Positions 12,101 through 19,211 of a stretch of 64,000 bases of DNA are shown in pieces. Position 1 is the stretch's first letter, and every line of letters begins with the position of its first letter. The translations under genes and the position numbers were made by a program. Below the pieces are notes generated by a model, which was given only the letters and a program-made list of their open reading frames with translations, had not been told where the DNA came from and searched no databases. The stretch comes from Pseudoips prasinana (Eukaryota > Arthropoda > Insecta > Lepidoptera > Nolidae), in NCBI GenBank assembly GCA_951640165.1, contig OX621265.1, forward strand, positions 19,729,001 to 19,793,000. Direction: 5' to 3'.

Positions 12101-13127
12101 ATAAGTCATTTAATATGTTGTAGAGGGATTTTGCTGGTATACCCCTCACACCCTCTTCCATGGCATATAAATTAAGCACAACGCTGTTTATTGTTAATTC
12201 ATTTGGTAAGCTGTAATACTTGTTTGTCTTTAATGCATGAAGTTTAGGAATGTTGGTTTCCCAAGCTACGGTAAGCTTAATAAAGACTAATGACTGTAAG
12301 ATTTCAGGTTATTCCTACTTATTAAAAATTTGCATAATTCTGATGATTTTTAAATTTTTCTATACAGTTTTTTTGGAGGTTTTCACGGTATAATAGCAAG
12401 TGTGGCATAAATATTGCCCTGTCATGTGGACTGTTCCCCCCCCCCCCACCTTAATACTCCCATTATTTCATTGGTCTCATTGGTTAAGTTTATCTTTTTT
12501 TTTCAGCAACTAAACGCTTTGCATTTTGGTTAATTTAAAAGGACATTACTTGAATACACTATTTTACACCAAAAAAACATGCAAAAAGTTCAACGTTATT
12601 TTCCACAGTACTTTTATTTATTAGGAAATGCTTTAAAATAGTCTCATATTAATTATTGTTCAAATTCTTGCTATAAATAACAATTGAAGTAGTTTATGTT
12701 AATAAAAACAGTAATTATATATATAACAAAAGGTCAGGCGATCAGGAGGTAGATGCATACTAATTACACCATTATTAATTATTACTTTTATCAGCTGTTA
12801 TAACAAAAATAAAGTAAGACGAACCTTGAAACATTTCTTATTATTATTAATAAATTAACCTAAATTTATACAGAAAATGAGGCCTTGTGCTACAATTAAA
12901 GGATTTAGATACTTAATCGGCACATTTAATCTATTTTTATCATCAAAGAAGCTTTTTTATAGATAAACTGAATGGTCAGAACTCACCGAAACACCCAAAG
13001 TATCTAGCAACATTTTGTCATAGATTTCTACACCACTTTTGGTTTGATACGCCAAGCTTAAACTTTTATATGAACCATCAGCATGACAACAACGGCATAA
13101 GGTATTCAAATTCCATATCTCAGACAT
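1888..13127 (-). CDS. ZAD-type C2H2 zinc-finger protein, seven exons
   Basis: Predicted nuclear DNA-binding regulator of the ZAD-ZNF class, the large insect family in which an N-terminal ZAD mediates dimerisation and a C-terminal C2H2 array reads DNA. Exons in transcript order: 12987..13127, 10855..10981, 7905..8024, 6064..6111, 5891..5941, 3731..3820, 1888..3143. All introns are GT/AG and phases agree (0, then 1 at the other five), giving 610 codons plus stop. The ZAD spans residues 1-89: CRCC in exon 1 and CNRC in exon 2 supply the four zinc cysteines. An acidic Lys/Glu/Asp-rich linker of about 105 residues follows, then about 13 C2H2 fingers. The start was chosen because it opens exon 1 four bases after an A-rich leader and places the ZAD at the N-terminus, as usual. 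The direct DNA target cannot be read from sequence, and ZAD-ZNF genes evolve too fast to name an orthologue. The third finger lacks a standard last histidine. Confidence 0.9.
3271..3342 (-). repeat. tRNA-like sequence flanked by inverted repeats
   Basis: On the minus strand a 72-base segment begins TGCGGTGGCGGAGCGGTTAA (A-box-like) and ends with GGGTTCGATTCCCATCCGCA (T-loop / B box). The first five bases pair with the last five. The middle does not fold into a convincing anticodon arm, so it is more likely a SINE head or tRNA pseudogene than a working tRNA. Just outside lie AATTGTATAAA and its near-complement TTTATACAAT. Confidence 0.45.
3731..3820 (-). CDS. Exon 6 of the ZAD-ZNF gene (linker)
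   Basis: A 90-base exon between acceptor ATTTTGCAG and donor GTAAGTAAAT, phase 1 at both ends. It encodes a Lys/Glu/Asn-rich segment ([16 protein letters not shown]...) with no recognisable fold; it is probably a flexible linker between the ZAD and the fingers. Confidence 0.85.
3853..4195 (+). mobile_element. tRNA-derived SINE, family S1
   Basis: It has a B-box-like GTGGGTTCGATTCCCACCC and a conserved body (GTCTGTTTATCCTGAGTCTG, then ATAAGTATGTATTTACA). The same body occurs at 4196..4812, 6430..6530, 25660..25912, 29095..29285, 33940..34190, 46395..46575 and 62465..62590. This copy departs from the others after base 4024, where a hairpin replaces the usual 3' part. Confidence 0.7.
4025..4072. 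repeat. Short hairpin inside the S1 copy
   Basis: GATTGGCCTACTA at 4025 is mirrored by TAGTAGGCCAATC ending at 4072, giving a 13-bp perfect stem with a partly complementary 22-base interior. It sits where the S1 body diverges from its relatives. Confidence 0.7.
4196..4812 (-). mobile_element. SINE S1 copy interrupted by a MITE
   Basis: The 3' part of S1 in reverse orientation (CACACGGCCATCAGACCCCA) is at 4205..4275. Its continuation (TTATTTTGTAAATA...GAATCGAACCCACGACC) resumes after 4657. The gap is filled by the inverted-repeat element at 4278..4655, so the SINE was there first. Confidence 0.7.
4278..4655. mobile_element. MITE, TA target duplication
   Basis: The terminal inverted repeats of about 32 bp start TACAGTATGTTAG and continue into TTAAACGAGGGACATATT; they match with one indel. 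TA flanks both sides. There is no coding capacity. The TA duplication suggests Tc1/mariner-type mobilisation. Confidence 0.7.
4850..5042 (-). pseudogene. RTE-like LINE polyprotein C-terminal fragment
   Basis: The minus-strand translation contains [20 protein letters not shown] and [12 protein letters not shown]. This is the conserved tail after the reverse-transcriptase domain of RTE-type LINEs, and a fuller relative is at 35020..35400. It is truncated at both ends. Confidence 0.65.
5222..5410 (+). mobile_element. tRNA-derived SINE, family S4
   Basis: It opens with an A-box-like TGGTGCAGCGGCTAAGACAG and has a B box GCGGGTTCGAGTCCCGGAC, then a body ending in an A-rich AAATAAAATAAAA tail near 5420. 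It is the only copy of this type in the window. It is unlikely to be a functional tRNA because no anticodon arm of standard length is seen. Confidence 0.6.
5693..5880 (-). mobile_element. Helitron-like remnant
   Basis: On the minus strand the segment ends with a decayed GC hairpin (GATAAAACCGTGGGGC) then ACAGCTAGT, the CTAG terminus of Helitrons. It shares its body (TTTAGACGTGAAGAAGTAAC in the plus direction) with 43670..43845. Confidence 0.5.
5891..5941 (-). CDS. Exon 5 of the ZAD-ZNF gene (linker)
   Basis: A 51-base exon between acceptor TTATTTTTCAG and donor GTAAACATTA, phase 1 at both ends, encoding [16 protein letters not shown]: acidic, no fold evident. Confidence 0.8.
6064..6111 (-). 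CDS. Exon 4 of the ZAD-ZNF gene (linker)
   Basis: A 48-base exon between acceptor ATATTTCAG and donor GTAATTATG, phase 1 at both ends, encoding [15 protein letters not shown]. Confidence 0.8.
6430..6530 (+). mobile_element. SINE S1 fragment
   Basis: Only the B-box part (GGATTCGATTACCACCCAGG) and the start of the S1 body (ACAGATATTTGTGTGTATG) remain. Confidence 0.5.
6575..6745. mobile_element. Half of an inverted-repeat element (same family as 42013..42759)
   Basis: It ends with ATGGGGGTGATTCGGAATC...CAACTCCTCGGCCACCCTAT, which matches the right end of the element at 42013..42759. The other end is not recognisable. Confidence 0.5.
6853..7410 (+). repeat. Dispersed repeat F, long divergent copy
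   Basis: It starts AACCGGCCAAGTGCGAGTC and finishes with ACGGACAGACAGAC and AAGGGTTCCGTTTTTTGCCA, the start and end signatures of the shorter repeats at 32572..32817 and 46672..46914. The middle differs, so it may be a distinct subfamily. Confidence 0.5.
7490..7605 (-). repeat. Fragment of SINE S3
   Basis: CAAATTTCGGCTACGGCGG and GTGCGCCCAAACACGGG match the distal part of S3 copies such as 37163..37505. The stretch 7606..7904 holds a short RTE-like tail fragment (near 7630..7680) and otherwise nothing recognisable. Confidence 0.4.
7905..8024 (-). CDS. Exon 3 of the ZAD-ZNF gene (acidic linker)
   Basis: A 120-base exon between acceptor GTTCTTTCAG and donor GTGAGAATAA, phase 1 at both ends. 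It encodes an Asp/Glu-rich stretch ([20 protein letters not shown]...), as common between ZAD and fingers. Confidence 0.88.
8069..8170 (-). mobile_element. Helitron-like remnant
   Basis: Minus-strand end GCGGGGCATAGCTAGT next to a decayed hairpin, and TTATAATATTAGAAT at the other end. The bases 8175..8480 show no recognisable feature. Confidence 0.4.
8587..9868 (+). mobile_element. Full-length mariner transposon
   Basis: The 1282-bp element is bounded by inverted repeats starting GGTCTTTACCTATGAAATTG (27 bp, one mismatch at the inner edge) and flanked by TA on both sides, the mariner target duplication. It contains one uninterrupted transposase gene. It lies in intron 2 of the ZAD-ZNF gene, opposite in orientation, and interrupts an older repeat whose typical end (TTTATAATATTA) abuts the left TA. 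The near-identical ends and open frame suggest a young and possibly active insertion. Confidence 0.92.
8774..9793 (+). CDS. Mariner transposase (cecropia/Hsmar1-like)
   Basis: A 339-residue DDE/D transposase for cut-and-paste movement into TA. The N-terminal third holds the paired helix-turn-helix region that binds the inverted repeats. WVPHEL precedes the catalytic domain. The catalytic residues are visible: TCDEKW (first Asp), HDNARPH (second Asp) and STDYYFF (third Asp), with 34 residues between the second and third, i.e. D,D34D. Length and motifs are those of intact mariners, and wording such as [11 protein letters not shown] is closest to the Hsmar1/cecropia group as I recall it. The start [11 protein letters not shown] was preferred over an in-frame ATG 13 codons upstream because the extra residues have no counterpart in the family. 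No frameshift or stop was found. SPDLA is followed by STD where PTD or PSD is usual, probably harmless. Confidence 0.93.
   Translation: MDTLKIRVIMEYEYRRGSNAAQAARNINDVYGANTTNQRTTCYWFARFRSGNFDLKNEPRGRPKTLVDNDELKAVVEADDTQSTAELAAAFDVSVKTILVHLRQIGKVKKLDKWVPHELNDRQREVRVETCLALLNRHTNEGILNRIVTCDEKWILFDNRKRSASWLDPGSAPKQCPKRKLTPRKVMVTVWWSSAGVIHHSFLPNGVSITADVYCEELSTMMEKLAHLQPALVNRSSPLLLHDNARPHTAQQTVSKLQELGLEALRHPPYSPDLASTDYYFFQNLDNFLAGKKFNTREAVQNAFEEFVASRPADFFKKGINKLPLRWQRCIDCMGDYFD
9905..10275 (+). pseudogene. LINE polyprotein C-terminal fragment
   Basis: It encodes [20 protein letters not shown], then [17 protein letters not shown] and an ACMKN...[13 protein letters not shown] segment ending YPSGKQA and a stop, followed by a (GTAT)n tail. 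This is a recurring end of non-LTR retrotransposon ORF2 proteins, and a second shorter copy is at 22140..22345 on the minus strand. It lies just outside the mariner and lacks the catalytic domain. Confidence 0.6.
10590..10815 (+). repeat. Dispersed repeat D
   Basis: CTGCTGGACAAAAGCCTCCC through TTGATGGTCACAGTTCACAG to GATGAGATGGGGTGATGATA. Copies at 49043..49275 and 54103..54335 (plus) and a remnant at 52195..52290 (minus). It carries no gene. It shares its first bases with the RTE-like tail, so it may be an RTE-mobilised non-autonomous element. The bases 10280..10590 hold nothing recognisable. Confidence 0.6.
10855..10981 (-). CDS. Exon 2 of the ZAD-ZNF gene: second half of the ZAD
   Basis: 127 bases between acceptor TATGTTTCAG and donor GTGAGTTTCT, entering in phase 0 and leaving in phase 1. 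[19 protein letters not shown] carries the second cysteine pair and the long helix that are the hallmark of the ZAD. It completes the fold begun in exon 1. Confidence 0.9.
11432..11668 (+). pseudogene. LINE reverse-transcriptase C-terminal fragment
   Basis: [11 protein letters not shown], then [20 protein letters not shown] and a Lys-rich helix ending [14 protein letters not shown], matches the tail often seen after the RT domain in insect LINEs (a Thr-Arg motif, then FYNKxP and a short C-terminal helix). There is no catalytic core. The AT-rich 11670..11885 is probably its 3' UTR; 10985..11430 shows no supported feature. Confidence 0.5.
11886..12029. mobile_element. Palindromic MITE, family A
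   Basis: About 144 bp that is nearly one inverted repeat: TGTACAGACGCCAGCA and CCCCAATCTGTCAAATTT on the left are mirrored on the right. Further copies lie at 14858..15002 and 61251..61396. The TA dinucleotides at the ends of those copies suggest a Tc1/mariner-type non-autonomous element. The stretch 12030..12986 is AT-rich intron with a C10 run near 12436 and nothing else seen. Confidence 0.75.
12987..13127 (-). CDS. Exon 1 of the ZAD-ZNF gene: start codon and first half of the ZAD
   Basis: 47 codons from ATG to donor GTGAGTTCTG (phase 0). [14 protein letters not shown] supplies the first cysteine pair of the ZAD, and the exon ends in a leucine-rich helix ([12 protein letters not shown]). 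The start codon follows CGCACAAA, a reasonable insect start context. Confidence 0.9.
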
Positions 13128-13227
13128 TTTGTGCGAAAAATCAACATAAAATTATCCGAATCCAATTTCGTGTGATGTTTGACAGTCAACTCCATAGAGT
13201 ATATAACCACTACGTTTATCAACTGTG

Positions 13228-13262
13228 AAGTGTCAACTGATAAAATTTATCAGTTGACACTT
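13228..13262. promoter_or_regulatory. Perfect 17-bp palindrome upstream of the ZAD-ZNF gene
   Basis: AAGTGTCAACTGATAAA, one base, then its exact reverse complement. It lies about 100 bp upstream of the start codon, in the region expected to hold the 5' UTR or promoter. It could be a protein-binding dyad or the remnant of an inverted-repeat insertion. Confidence 0.5.
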
Positions 13263-13353
13263 GACATATTATTATACTACCGTGAGCAAAGAGTATTTAA
13301 ACCTAAAGTAGCCGTGAGTATGTAATTCCTTATATAATTATGCTCTGCGGTAT

Positions 13354-14201
13354 ATACAACGTGTAACAGAAAGTGTGAACGTAACTTAAGGGGGTTATAG
13401 GGTATCAGGACGGCTACCTATGGACTAAACTTCAAACAGAAATAATCATTTTTTATTCAACTAGTAATTTATTTTCCTACCGACAACCTAAATCAACAAG
13501 TAAGATTACCGACATTATGAACAACACTAAAAACTCAGCCGCAAGGGTAATGAACCTTACCGCGAACTCTTTGGGTACCTACTACTTAGACTGTAAATAA
13601 AAAGTGTGGTTCTGTACAGTCACATAATTTATTACACGTGTTTATTTTAAGATTCAACCAAATGTTTAACTGAATTTTTGCTCTAGTTTTTAAAGGTTCC
13701 CTGTAACGAAATTTTAATCATTCATACAAATTTGATAACTAGGAAAAATCACTTAATTTAATTTAAATTGATATTTCGCAAGATATTGGATCTAGGAGAA
13801 ATAAATAATTTAATTGACTTGTGTAACTGCAGATATTGTTTTGTGTGTTAAATAGTAAGAATATTAAATTTTTCTTTCAGGATGTGAATTTAATCTGGCC
13901 GGAAACGAATAGGTACTTAATTTTTAATGCAAACTATACAAACTAACCAGATAAACACACGCGGTACGACTACTGATAAATTACGAAAAAATATGAATAA
14001 TGTACTAGGCTCATATGAACATAAGGGGACATTTCGAATTCCGTCCTGATTTTGTCGCAAGGAACTCTAATACGGCGGCGAATACAAAGGATTGATGTAG
14101 GTAAATAATAAATGGTTAAATATTTTTTAATATTCATCAAAGCGGGCCCTGACTGTATATGCCCCTTAAGTTACGTTCACTCTTTCTGTTACACGTTGTA
14201 T
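13354..14201. mobile_element. Non-autonomous DNA transposon, family C
   Basis: 848 bp with inverted repeats of about 40 bp starting ATACAACGTGTAACAGAAAG with very few mismatches. The interior is AT-rich without a transposase. The first bases (ATACAAC-TGTAAC) resemble the ends of family B at 30604..31002, so the two probably use related transposases. Confidence 0.75.
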
Positions 14202-14622
14202 AACAAACTGAGCGGGGAACTGACAATAATTGATTTTTTTAAACGTTTTCGCGCACGATACCGGTCCTGCGAGAGGTGCGGCCGACCGGGCGGCTGAGAT
14301 GCGGGCGGCCCCCCACTCCGTTCATATTCACCGGTGCCAACTCAACGCTCTTAATGTTACAAATTTAATTCTTTCAAAGTTATCTTCAATATACCAGTAT
14401 TATACAGTCCACACGAAGTTTCATTAAGAGTTCTACCAAGCTAGAACCAACATTGGTCCATTCTCCGCGAAGATTTCGAGTTTGGGGCGTGGCTGATTGG
14501 TGACTTCGTCATACTAGAAGACAACCGCCTTCAGTGCAGACTTCGGGTTCCATATTGTTATGGTGAACGTTGCTGTGGTTAAGGATCAGACGTATTGACA
14601 GAAAACGAAATGGCACTCATCT

Positions 14623-14796
14623 AATGCTGCACTGACAGAAGGAGCCCTTGTCCTTATAAAGGATAAAGCTCAACCGCCACTTATTTGGCTTCTTGGACGT
14701 ATAGTGCAGACTTTTCCCGGAGCAGATGGAGTTACGAGGGTCGTTGACATCAAGACCAAGAAAGGCATGATTCGGCGTGCATATAACAAGTTTTGA
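14623..14796 (+). pseudogene. BEL/Pao polyprotein C-terminal fragment (DUF5641-like)
   Basis: GALVLIKDKAQPPLIWLLGR, then FPGADGVTRVVDIKTKKG and MIRRAYNK, is the characteristic module after the integrase of BEL/Pao LTR retrotransposons. The frame then stops. Upstream, 14440..14620 may be more of the same element but is broken; 14205..14440 contains a short CpG-rich patch (14240..14330). Confidence 0.75.
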
Positions 14797-14857
14797 GTAT
14801 TTCGATATTTATACAGTAGTATCCTGCCTGACATTAGATTCTCAAATTCCCTATTTT

Positions 14858-15002
14858 TATGTACAGACGCCAGCACATCAAGCTACCCCAATCTGTCAAA
14901 TTTCCCCAATTGAAAATGAACCTTATACTTTTGTGATAAAGTTGAAATTGTATTAAAGAAATTTGACAGATTGGGGTAGCTTGATGTGCCGGTCTGTACA
15001 TA
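14858..15002. mobile_element. Palindromic MITE, family A (second copy)
   Basis: TATGTACAGACGCCAGCACA on the left, mirrored by GGTCTGTACATA on the right, TA at both ends. It sits just downstream of the BEL/Pao remnant. Confidence 0.8.
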
Positions 15003-15234
15003 CTATTTGAGATAACCAAAGCCAAACAAGGCAAATAACCTAAAAAGTCAATGAAATGTAATTGATTTGTTAACAGATTGAAGAGGTGGGTGGAAGATAA
15101 TAGATTTCGTTTAATGCTCTTTCCAATGATACCATTGTTCAAAACTTAAAGAAAAATTACGGTAGCATAATGGACGCGGATAAAAAAATATGGGAGGACG
15201 GTGAGGGATAAGTTTATATAGGAATAAGGCAGCT

Positions 15235-16399
15235 CGGGAGGAGGTACGCCGCCTCTATGCTGGGGTTGTTCGATCGATGGCGCTTTACGGGGCGCCTGTG
15301 TGGTCACACAGGTTGTCAGGCGTCCGTCGCTGCAGAGCTAAATTCAATAGTCTGCAGCGTAAAGTGGCCATCAGAATCGCTAGAGCATACCGCACTGTTT
15401 CATTTGAGGCGGCAACTCTCTTGGCGCGATTTCCGCCCTTAGACATCCTGGCGGATATGGACGCGAAGGTCTATGACCGAATTCGCGTCCATCGTGAGAG
15501 TGGCGAAGGTACACTTTCAGGGGCTTTTGAACTGGTCCGCCGGCAGGAACGGCGACGTGCCCTTGAACGATGGCACGAGCGGCTGCAGGGGCCAAATTTT
15601 GCACGGAAACGGTATTGTTGAAGCCATTCTGCCGTGCTTTGACGAGTGGCTAGCGAGGAGTGAGCGCGTCACCTACCGCCTTACACAGATGTTCACCGGG
15701 CATGGCTGCTTTGGTGAATATCTGAATAGGATTGGACGAGAGGCCACGGCCAATTGCCACCATTGCGGGGGTGATCGGGATACCGCACAACACACGCTGG
15801 AAGAGTGCCCTGCCTGGAACTCCGAGCGGCATCTTTTAGTCAGCCAGATCGGACAAGATCTTTCTTTGCCGGCAGTGGTATCGGCCATGTTGGCAGAGAC
15901 GTCGGCTTGGAGGGCCGTTACCTCCTTCTGTGAGACTGTGTTAATCCAGAAGGAGGCAGCTGAGCGGGATCGAGAAAGGGCCGATCCCACTCGGAGACGA
16001 GTGCGCCGAAACGGTACTCGCCGCAGCGCCCAGCCCGGCACATAGCTGGGCTACGTGCCTTGCCCCCCTCTCTGTAACCTTACAGAAAAACAGGGGGGCC
16101 CCCGGGGTCGTGAATGTATGAAGTGGGGACTTTATGCATCCATCAAACGACCCCCGGGAAGGCGACAGTGTGTGGTGGCCACGCACTGTCGGATACAGTG
16201 AGGACTCTGGAGGAGACAAGTTTCCTCCCGAGACGAGCTTCGGCCAAGTACGGAGGGATCCCGGTGCGTTCCACTGGAGATCCCGGGGTCCCTCCATTAT
16301 GTGCTGAGGGCGGCCACCGTGGGGTTTTAGCCGGTATGAGTCCGGCATGCCCCTCCGCCTTCCCCAGGGCGGAGGAAGTCCATAAGGATTTCCCCACGA

Positions 16400-16427
<28 letters not shown>
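15235..16427 (+). mobile_element. 5'-truncated R1-like LINE with target duplication
   Basis: It ends in 27 adenines (16401..16427) and is flanked by GGAATAAGGCAGCT at 15221..15234 and again at 16428..16441, a 14-bp duplication. The GC-rich body contrasts with its surroundings and contains the end of ORF2 and a 3' UTR of about 350 bp. The target duplication at the 5' junction can also be read as coding sequence in the ORF2 frame, so the exact boundary may be blurred by microhomology. Confidence 0.9.
15240..16045 (+). pseudogene. R1-like LINE ORF2, C-terminal part, frameshifted
   Basis: First frame: EEVRRLYAGVVRSMALYGAP, then VWSHRLSG and IRIARAYRTVS, the thumb region after the reverse-transcriptase core of R1-clade elements. 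A shift near 15595..15620 moves to a second frame with YRLTQMFTGHGCFGEYLNRI, then a CCHC zinc motif (CHHC, His, Cys) and the C-terminal tail, ending in a stop at 16045. The catalytic core is absent because of 5' truncation. Confidence 0.8.
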
Positions 16428-16430
<3 letters not shown>

Positions 16431-16517
16431 ATAAGGCAGCTAGGCATTTTTTGGAACATCATTTTAATAATGCCCTTAAATTATGAAGATCAATTATTAA
16501 AAAATAACTTATATATC

Positions 16518-17566
16518 TGTTAAAGTAGGTCATATTCCATATATGTTATAAGACTCTATAGTTAGTAATAAAGCTGTTATTTTCTCTGATTCCTTAAGCA
16601 CTCTGAAAACCTTAGAGCAAAACTCCCATCGATCAAAACTACATAGCCCCATTATCTTAGAAATTAAAAAATCCCTCTTAGCTTGCTCTGCAAAGGAAAA
16701 AATTGTTCAACTTGTATGGATCCCCAGCCACTGTGGTATTAAGGGGAATGAACATGCTGATTTATTGGCCAAGGATGCTGTGACATCCCAAATTATAGAT
16801 GATAGATTCTATTGTTTTTATGGATATGACCTGCAGAATCTTCCCAAAGGAATCTTAAAACAAGCATGGCAAAATTATTGGGATATTTCTAGCAAGAGCA
16901 AAGGTGGCTTTTATTATGAAGTTCAACCGGACATTGTGTTAACGCCTTAGTTTCATAAATATAAAAAGACCTCCAGATGCGTGATCTCAACTGTTTGTAG
17001 ACTACGCTTAGGTTTCTGTTGTTCACCTGTTTTTCTACACAAAATACGGATTCGGGATTCATCCCTTTGTGAGTGTGGGCTGGACGAGGGTTCACTGGAC
17101 CACATTTTCTTTGAATGCACCAATAATAACTCTGCCTATAATTTATATGAACTCCTTCCAAATTTAAAGATTCCCATTCCCATCAACTTTTCCTCGTTAC
17201 TTACATTCCCTTCCCCAGAACTCTACGAAGTATTAATGTGCTTTATAAGATGCAATGGCATCAAATTGTGATTGTTACGTCTGAATGTTTTGTTTTAGCC
17301 TAATCGCCAAGATACGCAATTAACTATAACATTGAAAATTTTGGTTAAATTTATCGCACGTATTCCCATTTCACATCTGTCATTGGCAGAATTGTCGACA
17401 TCGGCATAACTTGCCATTCGAAAAAAGAAGAAGAAGAAGAAGACTCTATAGTTTTTGTATTGTCAATAAAAAGAATAAAAGGTGACAACAAGACAAATGT
17501 CGGTTGTGTAAGAAAAAACGTTTTATTATTTTATTTATAATTCACGCCCTGAAATTAATCTCAACA
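16518..17566 (+). repeat. Copia 5' LTR, interrupted
   Basis: LTR bases 16518..16563 and 17453..17566 surround a LINE insertion. Joined, they differ from the 3' LTR at one visible position (an A-run base near 17519 against C). Confidence 0.9.
16564..17439 (+). mobile_element. 5'-truncated LINE inserted in the Copia 5' LTR
   Basis: It is flanked by AAGACTCTATAGTT at 16550..16563 and 17440..17453, a 14-bp target duplication cut from the LTR. It ends in AAAAAAG(AAG)n. The coding remnant includes an RNase H end (VWIPSHCGIKGNEHADLLAK) and a later zinc motif (CECGLDEGSLDHIFFEC), as in RNase H-bearing LINEs (I/Jockey-like). One in-frame stop lies near 16948; the protein end is at 17271. Confidence 0.85.
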
Positions 17567-17579
17567 TGGTAGCAGAGCG
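17567..17579 (+). other. Copia primer-binding site
   Basis: TGGTAGCAGAGCG directly follows the 5' LTR and complements the 3' end of initiator tRNA-Met, the usual Copia primer. Confidence 0.8.
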
Positions 17580-17645
17580 TTACGATAAATAAATAAATAT
17601 ATTATTATGCATAAATAAAGTTGGCGATTGTGTAAATAAGTAATA

Positions 17646-18405
17646 ATGGCGACCAAACCGGAGATTACGAAATTTGACATCGGGAACCTTGATGGTACCA
17701 ACTGGCCCATATGGAAGTACAAAATAAGTATGATAATGAAGGGTATCCCAAACGCCCTAGACTTATTGATTGGAATATACAGGGTGCCAGTACCAACAAC
17801 GGATGCAAAGAGTGAAGAGTTTGTGACAGCTAATGAAAAATTTCTAGAGCTGGATAGCATGCTTCTCGTCATTCTTACAAGTAATATGAACGATGACATA
17901 GTTCAAAGAATTATGGGATTCGAGTCGTCGAAGGAAGTCTGGGATGAATTTAAAAGGTTATTTGATGGAGACAGAGACGATTTGGTTTACGAAAATTGCC
18001 TACAATTCTTCGAGTATAAGAAGGAATTAAAAGACAACATGGCCATTCATCTCTCAAAATTGAAAAATATCTGGTTTAAGCTGAATAAAGAAATAACAAA
18101 GCTAGAAGGAAACCATGAATTGCCAGAGATAGTTCTAATATGTAAGATCCTAGACACATTGCCTGAGGAATACCTGACCTTCAAATCGAGTTGGCTGCTC
18201 ATGGCTAAAAAGGAAAGGACGTGTGAAAAAATAACATCACAACTCTGTGCATATGAAAGAAACGTCGAGTCACAACCCTCAACGTCTGGTGAGAGTAACC
18301 AAGCTCTGACTATAATGTTATACAAAACATTTTTCGAAAAATAAAAATAAGAAATGCATAAAGTGCAATTACTGTGGTCTATTTGGACACAAAGTAAGGA
18401 AGTGC
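17646..18405 (+). pseudogene. Copia gag with zinc knuckle, frameshifted
   Basis: The N-terminal GAG domain starts MATKPEITKFDIGNLDGTNW and contains the WPIWKYKI motif typical of Copia capsid proteins. The first frame ends at 18344. The CCHC knuckle CNYCGLFGHKVRKC (18364..18405) is one frame over, so a base was gained or lost near 18310. Confidence 0.88.
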
Positions 18406-19211
18406 GCTAAATGGTTGAATGACGGAAGGCCACCCAAGGCAAGCATACAATCAAACACTAAGAATGTAAATGTCACAGATCTGATGATGGCGGAAAATAA
18501 CCGGAGCTTATATCCTGACAAAGATAACTGGTACTTAGATAGCGGAGCAACGAGCCACGTCACATTTAGGAGAGATTTGTTTCATACATTTGAAAGTTTT
18601 AATTCGCAGCATACTGTAACGACAGCAAATGGTGAGAAAGTTGAAGCCACTGGTAAAGGTGACATAAAACTGGAATCAACAGTCGGAAAACATAAAGGTA
18701 TAATAACCTTATGCGATGTATGGTGTGTGCCGTCACTTCAGAAAAATCTGTTCTCATTATTGCAGACAGATTACCACAAAGCTTCTTTGAATCAGAACCC
18801 GAATTCTGTAAACTTAAATCAATGGGCATAGTCAAAGTTACAGGCGAGCGAAAGAAAAGAGGAGGGTTATTCCGACTTAATGTAAAGAATGTAAAGCCAC
18901 CTACATCTGTCGAAGTCAACGTATTGACGACCCATGATTCATTACAGATATATCATGAGAGGTTAGCACACCAAAGCAAACTCCATGTGAAGAAAGTTAT
19001 AGAGAGAGAACTTGGAATCAAGGTACCGAACAACACACGAGAATTTTGTGAAGGTTGTAGCTTCGGAAAAATGCACAGACAACCTTTTGGAAGTAGAGAT
19101 AGAGCAAAATTACCTGGTGAGATTATTAACTCTGATGTGTGTGGACCATTTCCATTCTCCTATAAAGGATACCGATATTTCGTCCTATTTAAAGACGATG
19201 TTAGTAAATAA
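18406..19211 (+). pseudogene. Copia protease and start of integrase, frameshifted
   Basis: Aspartic protease signature WYLDSGATSHVTF. After a shift near 18755, the pre-integrase zinc region follows (YHERLAHQ and CEGCSFGKMHRQP) and the start of the integrase core (NSDVCGPFPF). It ends at an in-frame stop after KDDVSK. Confidence 0.88.

Noticed and set aside
16114..16462. Frames over the poly-A region of the R1-like LINE
   Set aside because: They lie in the 3' UTR and poly-A tail of the LINE and read through homopolymer.
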